DNA of 64,000 nucleotides from Dichotomicrobium sp964540795 (GTDB lineage Bacteria; Pseudomonadota; Alphaproteobacteria; Rhizobiales; Rhodomicrobiaceae). This document shows, one piece after another, positions 44,555 to 53,759 of this stretch. The notes beneath the pieces were generated by a model. The model made no database searches, was not told the DNA's origin, and was given only the letters and a program-made list of their open reading frames with translations. The stretch is from the NCBI GenBank assembly GCA_964540795.1, contig CAZINX010000002.1:62001-126000 (forward strand). Reading direction: 5' to 3'. The position numbers and the translations under genes were made by a program. Each line of letters begins with the position of its first letter. Within the stretch, counting starts at the first letter, position 1.

Positions 44555-44712
44555 CGTAAGATTTTAGCTGGCTGATCCGGCAACTGTGGATTTGCACTGG
44601 CGCGCGCGACCGCGGCGCTGTAGGAGAACCGCCAAGGCAACGCCGCAAATCCCGCTCACCTTGCCCGCGTGGAAAGCGCCGCACAAGAGCGCCCGCAAAA
44701 GGATCACGCCGT

Positions 44713-45516
44713 ATGCCCTTCGAACAACTCCTGATCCTCGCCATCGTGCAGGGGCTGACCGAATTCTGGCCGATCAGTTCTTCGGCGCATCTTATCATCG
44801 TGCCGAATTTCGTCTCGGACTGGTCGGATCAGGGGCCGCTGATAGACGTGGCGATGCATGTCGGCAGCCTGTTCGCGGTCATCATTTATTTCCACAAGGA
44901 GATGCGCGCGCTTTTACGCGGGGCGCTGGCGCTTGTGAGCGGGCGCAAGAGCGCGGAGGCGCGCGTGCTGGTCTATCTGATCCTCGGCTCTCTGCCGCTG
45001 CTCATCGTCGGCTTCGCGCTGCTGCAATCGGGCTATTACGACAGCCTGCGCAGCCTGGAGGTTATCGCCTGGGCGAATATCATTTTCGCGCTCGTGCTGC
45101 TGGTCATCGACGAGCGCTTCCCGACCGAACGGCATATCGGCAATCTGCGCCTGCCCGGCGTGATGTTCATCGGCTTTGCGCAGGTGCTGGCGCTCATCCC
45201 TGGCGCGAGCCGGGCTGGCGTGACGATGACGGCCGGGCGTTATCTGGGCATGGAACGCCCGGAAGCCGCGCGCTTCGCCATGCTGCTGGCGATCCCCTCG
45301 ATCCTGGGGCTTGGCGCGGGCAGCGCGCTGGAGCTTTACCAGACCGGCGGCGCGGCTTCCCTCCAGCAAGGCGCGATTGCGGCCGGCTTGTCCTTCGTCG
45401 CCGCCTTGATCGCCATCTGGTTCATGATGGCGCTGTTGAAGCGGATGAGTATGCTGCCCTTCGTCGTCTACCGCTTCGCGCTCGGCGCGTTCCTGTTCGT
45501 CGTCGTCTACGGCTGA
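44713..45516 (+). CDS. uppP: Undecaprenyl-diphosphate phosphatase UppP/BacA
   Basis: A 267-residue integral membrane phosphatase that recycles undecaprenyl diphosphate to the monophosphate lipid carrier for peptidoglycan and polysaccharide export. Motif 1 is LTEFWPISSSAHLIIVP (with E-x3-P-xSSxxH), motif 2 PGASRAGVTMTAGRYLGMERPEAARF. Seven or more membrane segments are visible. Overproduction of this family gives bacitracin resistance. It is divergent from the GST operon. Confidence 0.96.
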   Translation: MPFEQLLILAIVQGLTEFWPISSSAHLIIVPNFVSDWSDQGPLIDVAMHVGSLFAVIIYFHKEMRALLRGALALVSGRKSAEARVLVYLILGSLPLLIVGFALLQSGYYDSLRSLEVIAWANIIFALVLLVIDERFPTERHIGNLRLPGVMFIGFAQVLALIPGASRAGVTMTAGRYLGMERPEAARFAMLLAIPSILGLGAGSALELYQTGGAASLQQGAIAAGLSFVAALIAIWFMMALLKRMSMLPFVVYRFALGAFLFVVVYG

Positions 45517-45531
45517 GCGGCGGCAGGCGGC

Positions 45532-46515
45532 TCACACCTCCGGCGTTTCGTCGGTGGCGAACTCGCCGCTGGGCCGGAACCGCCAGAGATAGTCGGGCAC
45601 GATCGCCTCGACGCTATGCGGCTCGATGCCCAGCGCCTCCAGCGTCAGGCCCTCGTCCCTGGCGCGCTGGCTCACGACGTTGTCCTTGCGCAAGAGCCGC
45701 ACCTGATCGACGGTCAGCGGCGCATTCGGCAGCCACTGAACGAGCGCGGCCTGGATCGTGGCCATCCAGAACGGGATCGGGATGTAGGCGCGCTTGCGCA
45801 TCGTGAATTCGCCGATCTTGTCGAGCAGCGCCTTGAAGCTGTAGACATGCGGCCCGCCCAGCTCGTAGATCGCGCCTGGCTTCGCCTTGCCCTCAAGCGC
45901 CACGCGAATCGCCTGCGCGACGTCCCCGACATAGACCGGCTGGAACTTCCTCTTGCCGAAGCCGATCAGCGGCAAGACCGGCGAGAAGCGCGCCATCTCC
46001 GCGAAACGGTTGAAGAATTCGTCCTCCGGGCCGAACACGATGGACGGGCGCAAGATTACCGCGCTGGGTATGGCCTGGAGCGCCGCGTCCTCGCCTTCGG
46101 CCTTGGTGCGGGCATAGCGCGAACTGGAATTGCGGTCCGCGCCGATGGCCGAGACGTGCACGAAACTGGCGATGCCGTTTTCCGCGGCCATGCCGGCAAT
46201 CCGCGCCGCGCCCTCGGCCTGAACCGACCGGAAGGTCTGCTTGCCCGTTGGCGCGAGGATGCCGACCAGGTTGACGACGGCATCGGAGCCGACGATCGCC
46301 CGGCGCACCGACTCGTTATCGCGCACATTCGCCTGGATCGGGTGGATTTGCCCGACCAGCCCGTAAGAGCGCAGGAATCCCGCCAGTTCCGGCCGGCGCA
46401 CGGCGACCCGGATGCGATAGCCCGCCTGCGCCAGCGCCCAGACGGTGTGCCGCCCGAGAAAACCCGAGCCGCCGAACACTGTCACGAGCTTGGAGTCGTC
46501 GAGCGCATTCGCCAT
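45532..46515 (-). CDS. Complex I NDUFA9-like subunit family (NAD-binding epimerase fold)
   Basis: A 327-residue protein starting MANALDDSKLVTVFGGSGFLGRHTV, with the Rossmann loop GGSGFLG, and AVVNLVGILAPTGKQTF and SKARYxKAEG-like stretch RYARTKAEGEDAA (YxxxK variant). In alphaproteobacteria this family is related to the 39-kDa subunit of mitochondrial complex I; free forms bind NADP and may be atypical SDRs. The start at 46515 is preferred because AAAGGA lies eight bases upstream, against 46536. Confidence 0.85.
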   Translation of the reverse strand: MANALDDSKLVTVFGGSGFLGRHTVWALAQAGYRIRVAVRRPELAGFLRSYGLVGQIHPIQANVRDNESVRRAIVGSDAVVNLVGILAPTGKQTFRSVQAEGAARIAGMAAENGIASFVHVSAIGADRNSSSRYARTKAEGEDAALQAIPSAVILRPSIVFGPEDEFFNRFAEMARFSPVLPLIGFGKRKFQPVYVGDVAQAIRVALEGKAKPGAIYELGGPHVYSFKALLDKIGEFTMRKRAYIPIPFWMATIQAALVQWLPNAPLTVDQVRLLRKDNVVSQRARDEGLTLEALGIEPHSVEAIVPDYLWRFRPSGEFATDETPEV

Positions 46516-46642
46516 TGCGGCAATCCTTTCCCTCACGCCGTTGCTTCGCCGGGCACAGCCTTACAACGCCGCTTCGGTCATGTGAAGCAGCGGCCGCGGG
46601 ACATTGACAACGAAACGCTGTCGCAATAGCTATTGAGACAAG

Positions 46643-46729
46643 GCCCAGGTGGCGGAATTGGTAGACGCGCTAGCTTCAGGTGCTAGTGACCGTATGGTCG
46701 TGGAAGTTCGAGTCTTCTCCTGGGCACCA
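46643..46729 (+). tRNA. tRNA-Leu (anticodon CAG)
   Basis: An 87-base class II tRNA with CCA encoded. Acceptor arms are GCCCAGG and CCTGGGC, the D loop has AATTGGTAGACGC, the anticodon stem CTAGC/GCTAG holds TTCAGGT with anticodon CAG, there is a long variable arm (TGACCGTATGGTCGTG), and the T arm has AGTTCGAGTCT. Reads CUG codons. Confidence 0.95.
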
Positions 46730-46818
46730 AATCCGATTTTTCCCGCGCATCCTCGAAACGCCTGACGCTGGTATCCGCCGCAACGACGGTTCGCGTATGC
46801 CGCCCCGTGCTGCGCTTC

Positions 46819-49380
46819 TCAAAACCGCTCGATCAGCCGCTCCAGGTACTCCAGCTCGATCGACGGGCGTGACGGATCGCCCAGCCGCCGCCGCAGCTCG
46901 CGCAGGATTTCGCGCGCCCGCTCGACGGAAAACTCCTCGGGGATCTCCACACTGTCGCCCGTGTCGGCCCCGCGGTTGCGCTGCGGCCGCCCTAGCGGAT
47001 CGCGCCCGCGCATCCCCGGCCCCATCGCGCCCATGCGCTGCTGGCCGAGTTGCTGGAGGATCTGCTGGGCCATGTTCTGCGCGCCCTGGCGCAGCCGGTC
47101 GAGCGCGAGCGTCTGCTGCTGGGTGGCGCGATCGCCGTCGCCGTCGCCCAGCGCCTCGCCGGCCTGGCCCATGGCCTCGCCCGCGCCGTCAAGCTCATCG
47201 GACACCTGCGCGCCGCCCTCGCGCATCCGCTCCATGAGCCGGCGCAGCGCCTCTTCAAGCTCGCGCTGCTGGCTGCCCAACTGGCCGAGCTGGCCCTGGC
47301 CGCCCTGACCACCTTGGCCCTGCTGGCCCTGACCCTGCTGACCCTGCCCTTGCCGGCCTTGTTGACCTTCGCCGAACTGCTGCCCTTGCCGGCCCTGCTG
47401 CCCTTGCTGCTGTCCTTGCCCTTGCTGCCCTTCGCGCTGAGCGCGATGGGTTTCATCCAGCAGGCGCTGCTGCTCCTGCTCGATCTCGCTGAACTCCTTC
47501 AGCATTTCCATCATCTGCTGGGCCTGCTGCGACTGCCCTGGCTCGCCGGCCCGCAGGTTCTCCAGCATGTTGCGCAGTTGGCTGAGCATCTGCTGGGCCT
47601 GCTCGCGCGAGCCGGTCTTGGCAAGGTCCTCGATATCGCGCAGCATCTGGTCGAGATCCTGCGCCGAAAGCATCTGATCCGGGTCCATCGGCGGCGTCTC
47701 GCCGTTCTCACCGGCCTGTTGCTGCGCCCGCTCGGCCAGTTCGCGCATGAATTCGGACAGCGCCGTGCGCAGTTCCTGCATCAGCCGCTCGATCTCCTCC
47801 GGCGAGGCATTCTCTTCCAACGCCTGGCGCAGCGCCTCTTGCGCCTGGCGCAGCCGGGCCTCGGCATCCGACAGGTCGCCGTCCTCGATGCGCAGCGCGA
47901 TCGTCCAGAGTTGATCGACCACCGACTTCACCGACTCGATGCCCGTCTCATGCACCAGCCGCCAATAGGCCGAGCGCAGCCCCAGATAAACCGCCTTGTC
48001 GTCGAAGAATTTGTCCGGTCCCAGCGTCAGCGCATTCAGCATCCGCACCACGCCGCGCACATCGCGCGGGCTGGCGACCAGATCGCGCCGCTGCTCGATC
48101 ACCGCCTTCGCCAGAGGTTTGGTGAATTCGCGCTCGGGCAGCGTAAACCGCTTCGCCTCGCTATAGCCGGTTTTCCCGGCAACGTCGCGCGCCTTCAGCA
48201 CCACCTCGACCGGCAGTCCGGCCCAGGGATGCGCGGTCAGGTCCTTGAAGGTCTGGTCCTCCACCGATTTCGCGTTGTTGCCCGACAGCGGCAGCGAGAT
48301 TTCCGGCGCTTGCCACGGTCCGTCGCGAAGCCGCGCCTCGCCATCGCTGTCGAGCAGCCGGAATTCGGCCGCCGCGGAGGCCAGCCCATAATCGTCCTCC
48401 GCCTCGAACGCGATTCGCACCGATTGGCGCTCGGTCTCCGCCGGGTCCCCGGTAAACCGGATCACCGGCGCATCATCGGCGATCACCGAGATCGGCCAGG
48501 CAGCCACAAGCCGGCCGTTGTGTCGCAGCGTTATGGTCTGGGACCAGTCCAGAGTGTGTTTGAGCGCGGCGACGGCGACGTTCTCGCCCGCGCTTTCGAG
48601 CGCCAGTTGCTCGCTCTTGCCATGGCCCGCGATGTCCAGCGTCAGGTCTTCCGGAGCGGCGTTGTTCACGCGGATCGTCAATTCGCTGCCTTCGGGGGCC
48701 TGCCTTTCGCGACGCTCCGGCGCTTCGCTCGCGCGGACCGGCCCGCTGGCAAGCGTGATCGGCGGCTGGCCGGTGTAGACCGGCGGCGCGATCCACGCAT
48801 CGAGACGCAGCGACGCCACCGTCTTGGACGCGCCGAGATCAAAAGCCGTGGCGATCCGCTCGCGCATCTGCCCCCAGGTGGCTGTGACTGCGACGATCAG
48901 CAGCAGGCCGAGCAGCGCGCGCAGCGCAAAGGGATCGGCGCGGTCGGTCCGCGGATGCGGCGCGCCGGGTTTCAGCTTCCGCACGGCCTCGGCCATCCGC
49001 CGGCGATAGGCTTGCCAGAGGCGCAGCGCGGCCGGGCTGGCCTCGCCCGCTGGATGATCTTCCAGCGCCGTCGCCGGGCGGTGCGGGACGCCGGAGCGCT
49101 CCTCCAGACGGCGCAGCGCCTCATCGCGGCTCGGAACACTGATGCGCAACAGCGGGACCAGCGACGCGACAAAGGCGATCGCAAACGCCCACAGCAGCGC
49201 CAGATGGATCGTGCGCCCAAGCAGGGGCCACAAGCCAAGGAGCGAAACGAGAATGAATGTGCCGGCAACGCCGACAGGCAGCCACAGGCGCGGCCAGAGC
49301 CGCTCCAGCAGCATCACGCGGCGCATCTGGCCGATCTTGCGGTGCAGGAGGCGTTCGGGGGAAGGCTCGGTCGAAGTCAA
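46819..49380 (-). CDS. TIGR02302-type (DUF4175) membrane protein with Gln/Gly-rich region
   Basis: An 853-residue protein found across alphaproteobacteria. Two membrane helices lie near the N-terminus (VAGTFILVSLLGLWPLLG and LALLWAFAIAFVASLVPLL), another near residue 160 (ALRALLGLLLIVAVTATW). A long periplasmic part follows, then an extremely Gln/Gly-rich segment and a helical C-terminus (RLGDPSRPSIELEYLERLI). Function is unknown. The start TTG at 49380 (MTSTEPSPERLLHRK) is chosen over the 31-codon-longer open frame; this is uncertain. It follows lysA in transcription order. Confidence 0.85.
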   Translation of the reverse strand: MTSTEPSPERLLHRKIGQMRRVMLLERLWPRLWLPVGVAGTFILVSLLGLWPLLGRTIHLALLWAFAIAFVASLVPLLRISVPSRDEALRRLEERSGVPHRPATALEDHPAGEASPAALRLWQAYRRRMAEAVRKLKPGAPHPRTDRADPFALRALLGLLLIVAVTATWGQMRERIATAFDLGASKTVASLRLDAWIAPPVYTGQPPITLASGPVRASEAPERRERQAPEGSELTIRVNNAAPEDLTLDIAGHGKSEQLALESAGENVAVAALKHTLDWSQTITLRHNGRLVAAWPISVIADDAPVIRFTGDPAETERQSVRIAFEAEDDYGLASAAAEFRLLDSDGEARLRDGPWQAPEISLPLSGNNAKSVEDQTFKDLTAHPWAGLPVEVVLKARDVAGKTGYSEAKRFTLPEREFTKPLAKAVIEQRRDLVASPRDVRGVVRMLNALTLGPDKFFDDKAVYLGLRSAYWRLVHETGIESVKSVVDQLWTIALRIEDGDLSDAEARLRQAQEALRQALEENASPEEIERLMQELRTALSEFMRELAERAQQQAGENGETPPMDPDQMLSAQDLDQMLRDIEDLAKTGSREQAQQMLSQLRNMLENLRAGEPGQSQQAQQMMEMLKEFSEIEQEQQRLLDETHRAQREGQQGQGQQQGQQGRQGQQFGEGQQGRQGQGQQGQGQQGQGGQGGQGQLGQLGSQQRELEEALRRLMERMREGGAQVSDELDGAGEAMGQAGEALGDGDGDRATQQQTLALDRLRQGAQNMAQQILQQLGQQRMGAMGPGMRGRDPLGRPQRNRGADTGDSVEIPEEFSVERAREILRELRRRLGDPSRPSIELEYLERLIERF
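47271..47430 (-). repeat. Low-complexity Gln/Gly repeat region inside the TIGR02302-type gene
   Basis: About 50 codons made of short GQQG, GQGQ and QGRQG units; on the plus strand this reads as repeated CCCTTGCTG/CCCTGCTG. It probably expands and contracts by slippage and is disordered in the protein. Not a CRISPR array. Confidence 0.85.
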
Positions 49381-49493
49381 ATCGCTCGGTTCCGTTGCTG
49401 TGGCGCAGCGCACGCGGCGCGCCGCATCATATTGGCCACAGGGTAAGGCAAAATTGCGCGATCCCGAAATCAAAACCGCGCCAGCGGAAAAAG

Positions 49494-50786
49494 TCAGGCG
49501 CGGCCGATCGCCTCGCGCGGGGTCAGCCAGGGCGCAATGCGCTCAGCCGCGAGCATGTCTTCATAGCTGGGGCGCGCCCGCGCGATCGCGTATTCGTCGC
49601 CGCGCACAATGACCTCCGGCACCAGCAGCCGGCTGTTGTAGGTCGAGGCCTGCACCGCGCCATACGCTCCGGCTGTCATCACCGCGCCGAGATCGCCTTC
49701 GCGGAAGGGGGGCAGCGCACGGTCCCGCGCGAGAAAGTCGCCCGTCTCGCAGACCGGGCCGACGATATCCTGCACCAGCGCCGGCTCCTGACCGCGCGCT
49801 TCGTCCACCGCCCAGATGTCGTGATGGGCGTCATACAGCGTCGGGCGGATCAGGTCATTCATGCCCGCATCGACGATGGTGAACCGCTTCTGATCGCCAT
49901 GCTTTCGGTAGAGCACGCGGAAGACGAGGATACCGGCATTGCCCGCGATCATTCGACCCGGCTCGAACAGCAGCCGGCAATCGAGAGCGCCAGCGGCCCG
50001 CTCCACGACGCGCGCGTACTCGTCCGGGTGCGGCGGAATGTCGTTGGTGCCGCGATAGGGCACGCCGAGGCCGCCGCCGAGATTGACGAACTCGATGGCA
50101 TGGCCCGCCGCGCGCAGGTCGCCGACCAGATCGCTCAACAGCTTGAAAGCGCGCTCGAACGGTTCGAGATCCGTGATCTGGCTGCCGATATGCATGTGGA
50201 CGCCGCACGGCTCCAGCCCCGGCAGGTCCGCCGCCATCGCGTAGAGCGCGGCCGCGTCGTTCCATGGCACGCCGAACTTGTCCTCGGCCTTGCCGGTGGA
50301 AATCTTCGCATGGGTGCGCGCATCCACGTCCGGGTTGATGCGAAAGGCGATGCGCGCCGCCTTCCCCTGCGTGTGAGCAACCTGTGACAGTGCGCGGGCC
50401 TCAGCCTCGGATTCGACGTTGAAGCCGTAGATCCCGGCCTGAAGCGCGTGGGCCATCTCATCGCGCGTCTTGCCGACGCCGGAGAACACGATCCGCGACG
50501 GCGGCACGCCGATCGCCAGCGCGCGGCGCAGCTCGCCCTCGGAGACAACATCCATGCCCGCGCCCTGTTGCGCCAGCGTCTTGATGACCGAAAGGTTGGA
50601 ATTCGCCTTGATCGAATAGCAGATCAGCGTGTCGCGCCCGGCGAAGGCGTCGGCGAACACGCAATAGTGCCGCTCCAGCGTCGCGGTGGAATAGCAGTAG
50701 AACGGCGTGCCAAGATGCGCGGCGACATCGACGAGATTCACGCCCTCGGCATGGAGCGTGCCGTCGCGATAGGTGAAATGATGCAT
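49494..50786 (-). CDS. lysA: Diaminopimelate decarboxylase
   Basis: A 430-residue PLP enzyme making lysine from meso-diaminopimelate, the last step of lysine synthesis. The PLP lysine is in CYSIKANSN (about residue 56), HIGSQITD and GGGLGVPY are the phosphate and substrate regions, and the C-terminal GPVCETGDFLARD carries the active-site Cys from the partner subunit, with the terminal GAYGAVQASTYNSR. It lies in argH-lptM-lysA order on one strand, typical of proteobacteria. Confidence 0.97.
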   Translation of the reverse strand: MHHFTYRDGTLHAEGVNLVDVAAHLGTPFYCYSTATLERHYCVFADAFAGRDTLICYSIKANSNLSVIKTLAQQGAGMDVVSEGELRRALAIGVPPSRIVFSGVGKTRDEMAHALQAGIYGFNVESEAEARALSQVAHTQGKAARIAFRINPDVDARTHAKISTGKAEDKFGVPWNDAAALYAMAADLPGLEPCGVHMHIGSQITDLEPFERAFKLLSDLVGDLRAAGHAIEFVNLGGGLGVPYRGTNDIPPHPDEYARVVERAAGALDCRLLFEPGRMIAGNAGILVFRVLYRKHGDQKRFTIVDAGMNDLIRPTLYDAHHDIWAVDEARGQEPALVQDIVGPVCETGDFLARDRALPPFREGDLGAVMTAGAYGAVQASTYNSRLLVPEVIVRGDEYAIARARPSYEDMLAAERIAPWLTPREAIGRA

Positions 50787-50847
50787 GGCACCTGCCCTTG
50801 AACGTTGCGCGGGGCGAAGACCTGCCGCCCGCGCGGCGCGGGCGGGA

Positions 50848-51063
50848 TCAGAGAAGAGCGTCGAGGATGAACGGGTCGTGCGGCTCCTTGACGTCTTCTT
50901 TGCGTTCCTCGATGACTTCGCCGCCTTCGCCGCTCACGCGGTCGGCCTTGGCCGTCTTGGCCGGGTCGGGCGGCGGCTCCAGCGGTCCGCGCTTGCCGCA
51001 GGCCGTCACGCTGAAGGCAAGCGCGAGCAGCGCCGCGCAAAGCGCAACATGTTTCTTTCGCAT
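50848..51063 (-). CDS. lptM: LPS translocon maturation lipoprotein LptM (YifL)
   Basis: A 71-residue lipoprotein: MRKKHVALCAALLALAFSVTACGKRGPLEPPP. The lipobox gives Cys at residue 22, and CGKRGPLEPP is the family signature. LptM assists disulfide maturation of LptD with LptE in the outer membrane. It stands between argH and lysA, the usual place. The C-terminal part is acidic and specific to this lineage. Confidence 0.9.
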   Translation of the reverse strand: MRKKHVALCAALLALAFSVTACGKRGPLEPPPDPAKTAKADRVSGEGGEVIEERKEDVKEPHDPFILDALL

Positions 51064-51117
51064 GGCTTCGTCCCCCTGTCCGTCGCCGGTCGGCGCCTGG
51101 CCGGGCCAGCCCCTTCA

Positions 51118-52506
51118 TTAAGCCTCATCGGCAAGGCGTTGCAACCATGCGCTGGCCTGCGCGCGCACATTTTCCGGCGCTGTGCCCCCAAAACTCACCC
51201 GGCTGGCGACCGAATTCTCCACCGACAGCACATCGAAAACGTCGTGCGTGATGCGCGGCTCGATGGCCTGCATATCGGCGAGCGGCACCGCCTCCAGCGC
51301 CAGCCCGCGCTCCTCGGCCAGCCGCACGATGCGCCCGGTGACGTGATGCGCCTCGCGAAACGGCATCCCGAGCGCGCGCACCAGCCAGTCCGCGAGGTCC
51401 GTGGCGGTGGAATAGCCACGCGCCGCCGCCTCGCGCATCCGCTCAGGGTTTGGCTTCAGATCATCGATCATGCCGGTCATCGCCGGAAGCATCAGCCCGA
51501 GCGCGTCGAGCGCCTCGAAGGCTGGCTCCTTGTCCTCCTGCATGTCCTTGGAATAGGCGAGCGGCAGCCCCTTCATCACGATTGCCAGCGCCTGAAACGC
51601 CCCGGCAATGCGCCCCACCTTGGCGCGCACCAGTTCCGCCGCGTCCGGGTTGCGCTTTTGCGGCATGATCGATGAGCCGGTGGTGAAGCGGTCCGACAGC
51701 TTGGCAAAGCCGAATTCGGCGGAGCACCACAGCACGATTTCCTCAGCCAGCCGAGAAAGGTGGATCGCCAGGATGGTCCCGGCCGCCAGCGTCTCCATGA
51801 CGAAATCGCGCGCGGAAACTGCATCCAGCGAGTTCGCAATCGGGCGGTCGAAGCCGAGCGCTTGGGCCGTCTGATCGCGGTCGATCGCAAAGGACGTGCC
51901 GGCCAGCGCCGCCGCGCCCAGCGGGCTTTCGTTGAGCCGCGCGCGCGCATCCGTCAGTCGGCCGCGGTCGCGCGCGAACATCTCGACATAGGCGAGCAGA
52001 TGATGGCCGAAGGTTACGGGCTGCGCGGTCTGCAGATGCGTGAAGCCGGGCATGACGTCGTCCGAATGGTCGTGCGCCTTACGCGCCAGCGCGGTCTGCA
52101 GCGTCACAATCTCGCCGGCGAGGTCGTCGAGCGCATCGCGGATATAAAGCCGCAGATCGGTTGCCACCTGGTCGTTGCGAGAGCGCGCGGTGTGCAGCTT
52201 GCCCGCCGCCGGCCCGATCAGTTCAACCAGCCGCGCCTCGACATTCATGTGGATATCTTCCAGCTCGCGCGAGAAGGCGAAGCGGTCCTCGGCGATTTCC
52301 TGTTCGACCTGATCCAGCCCCGCGGCGATCTTGCCGGCCTCATCGCGCGTTAAGATGCCGCAGTCGGCGAGCATGGCGGCATGAGCCTTCGAACCCGCGA
52401 TATCCTGACGGTACAGCCGCTTGTCAAAGTCGATCGAGGCGTTGATTTCGCCCATGATGGCGTCGGCGGCGCTTGCAAACCGCCCGCCCCACATTTTATT
52501 GCCCAT
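51118..52506 (-). CDS. argH: Argininosuccinate lyase
   Basis: A 462-residue fumarase/aspartase-superfamily enzyme, last step of arginine synthesis. It begins MWGGRFASAADAIMGEINASIDFDKRLYRQDIAGSKAHAAML, canonical for ArgH. Signature loop GSSIMPQKRNPD contains the catalytic Ser; HTARSRNDQVATDLR and TLQTALARKAH-like elements are intact, and the His in PGFTHLQTAQP is expected. It is the first gene of argH-lptM-lysA and divergent from tlpA. Confidence 0.97.
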   Translation of the reverse strand: MGNKMWGGRFASAADAIMGEINASIDFDKRLYRQDIAGSKAHAAMLADCGILTRDEAGKIAAGLDQVEQEIAEDRFAFSRELEDIHMNVEARLVELIGPAAGKLHTARSRNDQVATDLRLYIRDALDDLAGEIVTLQTALARKAHDHSDDVMPGFTHLQTAQPVTFGHHLLAYVEMFARDRGRLTDARARLNESPLGAAALAGTSFAIDRDQTAQALGFDRPIANSLDAVSARDFVMETLAAGTILAIHLSRLAEEIVLWCSAEFGFAKLSDRFTTGSSIMPQKRNPDAAELVRAKVGRIAGAFQALAIVMKGLPLAYSKDMQEDKEPAFEALDALGLMLPAMTGMIDDLKPNPERMREAAARGYSTATDLADWLVRALGMPFREAHHVTGRIVRLAEERGLALEAVPLADMQAIEPRITHDVFDVLSVENSVASRVSFGGTAPENVRAQASAWLQRLADEA

Positions 52507-52541
52507 GAGAGGTTTGTTTCACCAACAGCTGAGTGGACGAG

Positions 52542-53207
52542 ATGGCGCGCGAAACCGGCACTTCCTCTGACAAGACCCCGCGCGACCCCGGATTTCTCAT
52601 CTATATCGCGGGGATGGCGCTCGCGGCAATCGCAGGCTTTACGGTCGCGGAATTCCTTGCAACGCCCGCGCAGCAGGCGGTGACGGTCGCCCAGCAGCCG
52701 ACGTCAAGCTCCGGCCATGCCGCGCAGGCCGCACAGCAAGACACCGGCCTCGACAAGCTGGTGGTTCACGGGTCGCCGCGCGAGGTCCCGGAGTTCTCCT
52801 TTATCGACGGCGAAGGCGAGACGCGCACGCTGGCCGACTGGCGCGGCAAGCTGCTGCTGGTGAACATCTGGGCGACCTGGTGCGCGCCGTGCAAGGAAGA
52901 GATGCCCGCGCTCGACCGGCTGGAGGCCAAGCTGGGCGGCGCGGACTTCGCGGTGCTGCCGATCAGCGTGGATCGCGGCGGGTTGAAGAAGCCCCGCGGC
53001 TTCCTCGAAGAGATTGGCGCGGACAACCTGCCCCTGTTGCTCGATGAAACGGCGCGGCTCAACTTCAAGCTGGAGGTCATGGGCCTGCCCGCAACGATCA
53101 TCATTGATGAGCAGGGCCGCGAGATCGCCCGGATGATCGGCCCCGCGGAGTGGGATTCGCCGGACGCGATCGCACGGCTGCGCCAGTTCATGGCCGCCGA
53201 GGGCTGA
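52542..53207 (+). CDS. tlpA: TlpA-family thiol:disulfide oxidoreductase
   Basis: A 221-residue membrane-anchored thioredoxin-like protein. An N-terminal helix (FLIYIAGMALAAIAGFTVAEFL) and a Gln-rich periplasmic linker are followed by the domain with LLLVNIWATWCAPCKEEMPALDRLEAKLGG, active site WCAPC, and GLPATIIIDEQG with the cis-Pro. TlpA reduces periplasmic thiols for cytochrome oxidase (Cu-A centre) assembly in rhizobia. It is divergent from argH, a conserved arrangement. The ATG at 52542 is preferred over GTG 52533. Together with CcmG there are two separate periplasmic reductants in the window. Confidence 0.88.
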   Translation: MARETGTSSDKTPRDPGFLIYIAGMALAAIAGFTVAEFLATPAQQAVTVAQQPTSSSGHAAQAAQQDTGLDKLVVHGSPREVPEFSFIDGEGETRTLADWRGKLLLVNIWATWCAPCKEEMPALDRLEAKLGGADFAVLPISVDRGGLKKPRGFLEEIGADNLPLLLDETARLNFKLEVMGLPATIIIDEQGREIARMIGPAEWDSPDAIARLRQFMAAEG

Positions 53208-53236
53208 CGCGATTTTCGATCAATCGGGGCTACATC

Positions 53237-53311
53237 ATGCCCGTGCTTGACACGGGCATCCATTGCCGAAGCCAGAACTCGATGCTGGATTGCCGGATCA
53301 AGTCCGGCAAT
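53237..53311. repeat. Pair of REP-like palindromes with complementary loops
   Basis: ATGCCCGTG-CTTGA-CACGGGCAT (53237-53259) and ATTGCCGGA-TCAAG-TCCGGCAAT (53289-53311) each have perfect nine-base arms and five-base loops, and the loops CTTGA and TCAAG are reverse complements. This resembles the intergenic REP-type elements of Hyphomicrobiales. They lie downstream of tlpA and between it and the convergent gene. Confidence 0.75.
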
Positions 53312-53348
53312 GACGACTATCGCGCTGCATTCCTGCTCGAAAAGCGCC

Positions 53349-53732
53349 TCACTCCTTGAAGTTTACCTCATCCACCGTCACCACGCGGAAGGTGCGCATC
53401 GTGTCGTCCTGCTCGTGGATCGACACGTATTCGCCGGGGATAAAGTGTTCGTCGTTGAAGCGGTAGCCCGCCTCGTCGTCGTCCTCGTCGCCGTAAATAT
53501 CGTAGTGGAAGGCCCAGTGCCCGCCGGGTTTGCGCACCAGATGGCCGAGCTCGTCATCCTCGTCGCCCCAGAAGCGGCGCACGCGGCAATGCTCGCGCTC
53601 CTTCTTCCATAGCTCCGGGTCCAGCTTGCCGTCCGCGTCCAGCGGCGCGACCAGATCGTAGCCGTGCCGACGACTGCCCCGCGGGAACTCGTGGTCGCGC
53701 GCCAGTTCGAGCCGCACCTTTTTCAGGCCCAT
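53349..53732 (-). CDS. Conserved acidic protein, unknown function
   Basis: A 127-residue product without signal peptide. It contains MGLKKVRLELARDHEFPRGSRRHGYDLVAPL, then CRVRRFWGDEDDELGHLVRKPGGHWAFHYDIYGDEDDDEAGYRF and RTFRVVTVDEV. The GDEDD/GDEDDDE repeats are notable. Such a protein occurs in alphaproteobacteria without known function, in my recollection. It is 27 bases from the universal stress gene on the same strand and may be in that transcript. Confidence 0.7.
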   Translation of the reverse strand: MGLKKVRLELARDHEFPRGSRRHGYDLVAPLDADGKLDPELWKKEREHCRVRRFWGDEDDELGHLVRKPGGHWAFHYDIYGDEDDDEAGYRFNDEHFIPGEYVSIHEQDDTMRTFRVVTVDEVNFKE

Positions 53733-53759
53733 TTGCGATCCTCCCGATGCATCTGCTTT

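Noticed and set aside
47271..47430. Possible CRISPR-like repeat array
   Set aside because: The repeats are in-frame codon repeats encoding Gln/Gly units, without constant repeats or unique spacers. No CRISPR array or cas gene was seen anywhere in the window.
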